DNA from: Helicobacter sp. NHP19-012
GTDB taxonomy: Bacteria; Campylobacterota; Campylobacteria; Campylobacterales; Helicobacteraceae
Assembly (NCBI RefSeq): GCF_019703325.1
Contig: NZ_AP024819.1
Span: 930,001-994,000 of the forward strand
Direction of reading: 5' to 3'
Length of the DNA: 64,000 bases
Positions within the stretch are counted from its first letter, which is position 1. Every line of letters starts with the position of its first letter. A model generated the notes under the pieces. The model ran no database searches. It worked only from the letters and a program-made list of their open reading frames with translations, and was not told the DNA's origin. Positions 60,378 to 64,000 of the stretch are shown here, in pieces. Both the position numbers and the translations under genes were made by a program.

Positions 60378-61475
60378 AAGGCTAGGTTTTTGTTTGCCAC
60401 TTCCTTTTTATAGGTCCACCTCCCCGTGGTTTTTAGGGTTGGTTTCTTTTGTGGAATGACCAAAAAATAACCATCTAGATAGTTTAATTGGCTTTTATCG
60501 CCATTAGCAAATCAAAGTTTACTTTTATTCCTAATTTAAGGCGATGAAGTTTCAGGTCCTTTTTGTGCTAATAAGAGATATCGCAGATAGTCGCCTTGGT
60601 CATACTAAATCGCACACAATGGTAGTCTGTGATCATTTCTTGGAATATCGTTTAAAAGTGGCGTGTTGGATAAATGGTAGCCTTTGGTGGATTTTTTACT
60701 AAATGAATAGGTTGTCTTGGATTTAAGTCCAAAATATAAGCAGTCTTTCTATGTTCTGTAATACCTAGAAACAGGTTCGCAGGGCAGTTAAGCAAAACGA
60801 TCTGAGTCTAGAAAAGCTATCTTGATTGGGCCTTATAAGTTTTTACCTAAAGTTCTACCATTAACTGGAGTCCTATTCTTCATATAATGCGGATAAATCC
60901 TACTTCAATATCTTCAATACTATCGATTTAAGCTCATTTGTTTACTAAAAAGCACATAGGACTACTTTGGAAAAAATCATATATAAAATATAAAATAGCA
61001 ATATCTCACCAGTTATCAAAGCTACTTTACTTGGGGGTAATGCAAACTAAAATTTATTCTAATTGTTATAGACTTTAGTTAACTTTTTTGATTACACACA
61101 TCACTAAGAAGACCCACATATAAACATCAATTAGGAACTGTGTTTGTAGATAATATATATTTTCTCTAGGAGAAACTTTTGAAGTTACGCTTGTAGAAGC
61201 AAGCAGAACACCTATCTTTCTAAATATTGTAGTAAACTTGAAGCTTGTTAAACGGGAAGCCAATCCAATAGAGTAAAAGCTCAGTTTAGCAGTTAGGGTT
61301 TTATAATGAAATAATCGGTAGAGAGGAAGATGTTGGGCTATGGCGTGCATATCATGTTTTGAGCTCATAGATTGAGTATCGGAGTGCCATTGTTAACTAC
61401 AACATTAATTAATTAATTCCACAAGGTTTGTGTTTAATATATACAATAACCTTAATTTTGACTTAAAGGATTGTG
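60378..61475. other. Long non-coding AT-rich region
   Basis: About 1.1 kb with no recognisable gene. A 97-codon reverse frame (61075-61368, MSSKHDMHAIAQHLPLYRLF) has mixed composition and no motif, and I do not count it as a gene. The last 80 bases are very AT-rich and probably hold the hemE promoter. Confidence 0.55.
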
Positions 61476-62498
61476 ATGGTCTTTATTGATGCATGTTTTA
61501 GGCAAGAAACCCCCTACACCCCCATTTGGCTCATGCGCCAGGCGGGGCGGTATTTAAGCGAATACCAAGGGGTGCGCCAAAAGACTAAAAATTTCTTAGA
61601 TTTATGCGCTAATGTTGTGCTTGCCACAGAAGTTACCCTACAACCCATTGAAATTTTAGATGTGGATGCAGCCATACTCTTTAGCGATATTTTGCTCTTG
61701 CCCCACGCAATGGGCTTACCTCTAGAATTTGTGCCTAGTTTTGGTCCAAAATTCCTAGACACTATAAAGAGCCTAGAAGACATTAAAGCCCTGAAGAGAG
61801 GGGCCTATAAAGATTTAGGTTATGTATATGAGATTGTCTCTAATGTGCGCTCTAAATTAGACAAGTCTAAGGCGTTGATTGGCTTTAGTGGCGCACCTTG
61901 GACTTTAGCGACCTATATGCTAGAGGGACAAGGCAGCAAGACCTACAGTCGGTCTAAAAAAATCCTTTATGCCCAACCGGAAGTGGCACACGCCTTGTTA
62001 GAGGCGTTGAGCATAGAAATTATTAGCTATTTAGATGCACAAGCACGGGCAGGGGCAAATGCGCTCATGCTCTTTGACTCGTGGGCGGGGGCATTGGAGC
62101 TAGAGGCATATTTAGAATTTGGTTGGGACTATATCCAAAAAATCACTAAAGCCCTAAAAACAAAGCACCCTAAAGTCCCCTTGATTGTGTTCCCCAAAGG
62201 CGTGGGGACGTATTTGGCGCATTTAAAGGGGGATTTTGAAGTTTTTGGATGTGGTTGGGACACACCACTAGAGCACGCTAAAGAAGTCTTGGGGGATCGT
62301 TATGTCTTGCAGGGGAATTTAGAACCGGCACGACTCTATAGCCAAGAGGCGATGCGCAACGGCATCGAGCACATTCTCGAAGTTATGGGTAAAAAAGCAG
62401 GCCTCATTTTTAACTTGGGGCATGGGATGTTGCCCGATTTGCCCCGTTCTAACGCCCTTGAACTCGTGCGCCTAGTGCGCGAGATTAGCCGACGCTAG
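61476..62498 (+). CDS. hemE: Uroporphyrinogen decarboxylase
   Basis: A 340-residue haem-synthesis enzyme that converts uroporphyrinogen III to coproporphyrinogen III. The N-terminal signature PIWLMRQAGRYLSEYQ and the active-site region FSGAPWTLATYMLEGQGSK are present. DSWAGALELEAY and the ending NLGHGMLPDLPR also fit. ATG 61476 is preferred over the GTG three bases earlier because of its spacing from AAAGGA. Confidence 0.95.
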   Translation: MVFIDACFRQETPYTPIWLMRQAGRYLSEYQGVRQKTKNFLDLCANVVLATEVTLQPIEILDVDAAILFSDILLLPHAMGLPLEFVPSFGPKFLDTIKSLEDIKALKRGAYKDLGYVYEIVSNVRSKLDKSKALIGFSGAPWTLATYMLEGQGSKTYSRSKKILYAQPEVAHALLEALSIEIISYLDAQARAGANALMLFDSWAGALELEAYLEFGWDYIQKITKALKTKHPKVPLIVFPKGVGTYLAHLKGDFEVFGCGWDTPLEHAKEVLGDRYVLQGNLEPARLYSQEAMRNGIEHILEVMGKKAGLIFNLGHGMLPDLPRSNALELVRLVREISRR

Positions 62499-62513
62499 GT
62501 GCAGAGAGACTAA

Positions 62514-63113
62514 CTAGAAAGTGAACACATAGTTCACATACCACGCATAGTGACGCGTCATGGAAAAGCCGTTTCCAAATTTTTGGGGGATCATGGGGAA
62601 CTTAATGCCTGCTTGCAAAGCAGAGTGCTCGCCCATTCTAATGCGTCCGCCCACATTAAAGAGGAACTGAAAACCGGTGTGATCGGCAACACCAGCATAC
62701 TGCCACGTGTTGCCTGCAAGTTGGATACCGCCCACAAGACCGAAAGAAAATGGGCTAGTGGCGATGAGATTGACGATCATGTCCGCTGCGCCACCATAGG
62801 TGTACATGTTCCACTTATCATTGGAGTTAGGGCCATATCTGTTAGATTGGTCATAATCAAAGAAACCATAAACTTGCCCCCCAAACCACTTATTCAAAAA
62901 CCCCACGCCCCCAATTTGCGCACCTAGACCATAAAGGGGCATGCCAGAGGTGAGGGGCGCGCGGTAGGCATCGCCACCGGCTTTACCTTGTTGGTAACCT
63001 AGACCCAAGAAAAAGCCATTTTTTTCATCTGCTTGGGCTACAGACACTGCACCAAAAGCCATCAAACTAGAGAGGGCCAAACCTTTTAACACGCGTTTGG
63101 AACCAAGAACCAT
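62514..63113 (-). CDS. Small Helicobacter outer-membrane beta-barrel protein
   Basis: A 199-residue protein with a signal peptide (LALSSLMAFGAVSVAQA) and mature start EKNGFFLGLGYQQGKAGG. The membrane barrel ends in the Helicobacter outer-membrane signature HYAWYVNYVFTF with C-terminal Phe. It lacks the long extracellular domain of Hop adhesins. A good ribosome site (AAGGAG) precedes the ATG. Function unknown, possibly a porin-like or adhesion protein. Confidence 0.82.
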   Translation of the reverse strand: MVLGSKRVLKGLALSSLMAFGAVSVAQADEKNGFFLGLGYQQGKAGGDAYRAPLTSGMPLYGLGAQIGGVGFLNKWFGGQVYGFFDYDQSNRYGPNSNDKWNMYTYGGAADMIVNLIATSPFSFGLVGGIQLAGNTWQYAGVADHTGFQFLFNVGGRIRMGEHSALQAGIKFPMIPQKFGNGFSMTRHYAWYVNYVFTF

Positions 63114-63242
63114 AAAAACTCCTTAATACAAATTGGTACGGACACACAAGCTAAGAGTGTTCCATGTGCTTAATAAACAAGCGAGGACAAAATCGGCTAA
63201 AGTGGTAAATACTGAGTAAATAATGTAACTCGAGTGAAAAAG

Positions 63243-63317
63243 TGGCTCCAGATGTAGGATTCGAACCTACGACCAAGCGGTTAACAGCCGCCTACTCTAC
63301 CGCTGAGCTAATCTGGA
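63243..63317 (-). tRNA. tRNA-Asn (anticodon GTT)
   Basis: A 75-base tRNA on the reverse strand with a complete cloverleaf: acceptor TCCAGAT/ATCTGGA, D-arm TAGCTCAGCGGTAGAGTA, anticodon loop CTGTTAACC giving GTT, and T-arm GTAGGTTCGAATCCTAC. The CCA end is encoded. Confidence 0.96.
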
Positions 63318-63381
63318 ACGAAAGCTCGATTCTAACATTTTTTTATAGGATTTGTCAAGAGACATCGCCCTAAAAACCTAG

Positions 63382-64000
63382 CTAAAGCTTTAAAGCCCGT
63401 CTGTGCCACCACTCAATGGTTTTTTTAAGCCACAAGGCGGGCTTGCCCGTTACACACAGCCCTCCAATTTGCCCAATTGCATAGTGTGTTCCCAAAGAGC
63501 AAATGGTTCCCTTGGGTTTGTAAATAAAAGAATTTTTAGGGGGCTTGTTTACAAGCACACTTTTGAAATGTGCCCCCAAATACGCCCCCATTTGGCTGGC
63601 TAATTGCGCTGTGGGCGGGTAGGGACGATTTTGCGCGTCTTTAAGGAGGGCGCAATCTCCCAGCACAAACACCCCCCGCTTTTCTAACCCCACCGGTTCT
63701 AAAAAACCATTGACCTCTACACGGCTACGCGCGCTCTTAAAGAAGGGCGAGTTTTCAATGACGGGGCTACCACGCACACCACAAGTCCAAAATACAAAAT
63801 CCGCCCCAATTTGCTCTTTTTGCCCGTTAATTTCTACAAGCACTCCATTTTCCAAACATTCTAGGATTTTTGCCCCCACCTGTAAGCGCACACCCAAACT
63901 TTGCAAATATTTATGCGCCTTTTGGGCGAGTTTAGGGACAAACATGGGCAAAATCCCAGACATCGCCTCTACACAAGTGATGCGGACCTTATCTTTAAAC
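63382..64000 (-). CDS. Type II NADH dehydrogenase-like oxidoreductase, C-terminal part
   Basis: The frame continues to the window edge, so the N-terminus is missing. About 206 residues of the pyridine-nucleotide-disulfide oxidoreductase fold are present: KAHKYLQSLGVRLQVGAKIL, DFVFWTCGVRGSPV, FVLGDCALLKDAQNRPYPPT (FAD-binding GD) and AQLASQMGAYLGAHF. This matches NDH-2 type enzymes that pass electrons from NADH to quinone. Other flavoprotein oxidoreductases cannot be excluded. Confidence 0.75.
   Translation of the reverse strand, partial: FKDKVRITCVEAMSGILPMFVPKLAQKAHKYLQSLGVRLQVGAKILECLENGVLVEINGQKEQIGADFVFWTCGVRGSPVIENSPFFKSARSRVEVNGFLEPVGLEKRGVFVLGDCALLKDAQNRPYPPTAQLASQMGAYLGAHFKSVLVNKPPKNSFIYKPKGTICSLGTHYAIGQIGGLCVTGKPALWLKKTIEWWHRRALKL

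Noticed and set aside
61075..61368. 97-codon reverse frame in the gap before hemE
   Set aside because: No motif, no clear ribosome site, AT-rich surroundings; too weak to call a gene.

Overview
The window is chromosomal DNA of a gastric, non-pylori Helicobacter, most likely of the H. felis / H. heilmannii / H. bizzozeronii group. Evidence: many proteins match H. pylori orthologues known to me, in H. pylori-like blocks (motA-motB, exbB-exbD-tonB, cheY-prmA-ftsH-pssA-copA-copP, nitrilase-pgdA-small gene-COG0523 GTPase). There are several Hop/Hof-type outer-membrane proteins, a 23S-5S pair with no 16S beside it, and glutamine synthetase with Phe at the adenylylation site. No database search was possible, so identities rest on motif and family recognition.

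Layout. 1-6.8 kb: polyamine synthesis (speA end, aguB), an Na+/H+ antiporter, a MATE pump, manC and a wrecked gmd. 6.9-12.3 kb: a Fic/Doc toxin, a PL5 alginate-lyase-like secreted protein, a large outer-membrane protein with an HExxH motif, and a broken Hop-like gene. 12.7-18.4 kb: glnA, an HpaA-like lipoprotein, motB/motA, thiF and a metallo-hydrolase. 18.8-22.1 kb: 23S and 5S rRNA. 22.1-35.3 kb: an accessory island with 19 copies of an 8-bp repeat, a Kiwa-like kwaA-kwaB pair plus a decayed second copy, a GIY-YIG-like domain fused to a methyltransferase, toxin-antitoxin and phage remnants, a glycosyltransferase and a plasmid rep gene. 35.3-42.1 kb: exbB-exbD-tonB, phage/TA remnants, and the four-gene nitrilase-pgdA-COG0523 operon. 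42.3-52.4 kb: Abi-like and phage fragments, ftsY, radA, then an mcrB-mcrC operon preceded by two paralogous genes of unknown function, the first split by an IS607-family element. 52.4-64 kb: cheY, prmA, ftsH, pssA, copA, copP, msbA, hemE, an outer-membrane protein, tRNA-Asn and an ndh-2 fragment.

A striking property is the number of single-base frameshifts, mostly apparent loss of one base from a short homopolymer. They occur in core genes (aguB, motA, radA, tonB) as well as accessory ones (kwaB, tnpA, tnpB, mcrB). Some of these are probably sequencing errors, so 'pseudogene' labels on otherwise intact genes are provisional. Genuine decay is also present, seen as in-frame stops and missing parts in gmd, the second kwaB copy and the toxin at 29.9 kb.

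The most interesting regions are the Kiwa-like locus with its duplicated cassette, the McrBC operon with its unexplained paralogue pair, and the T5orf172-methyltransferase fusion.
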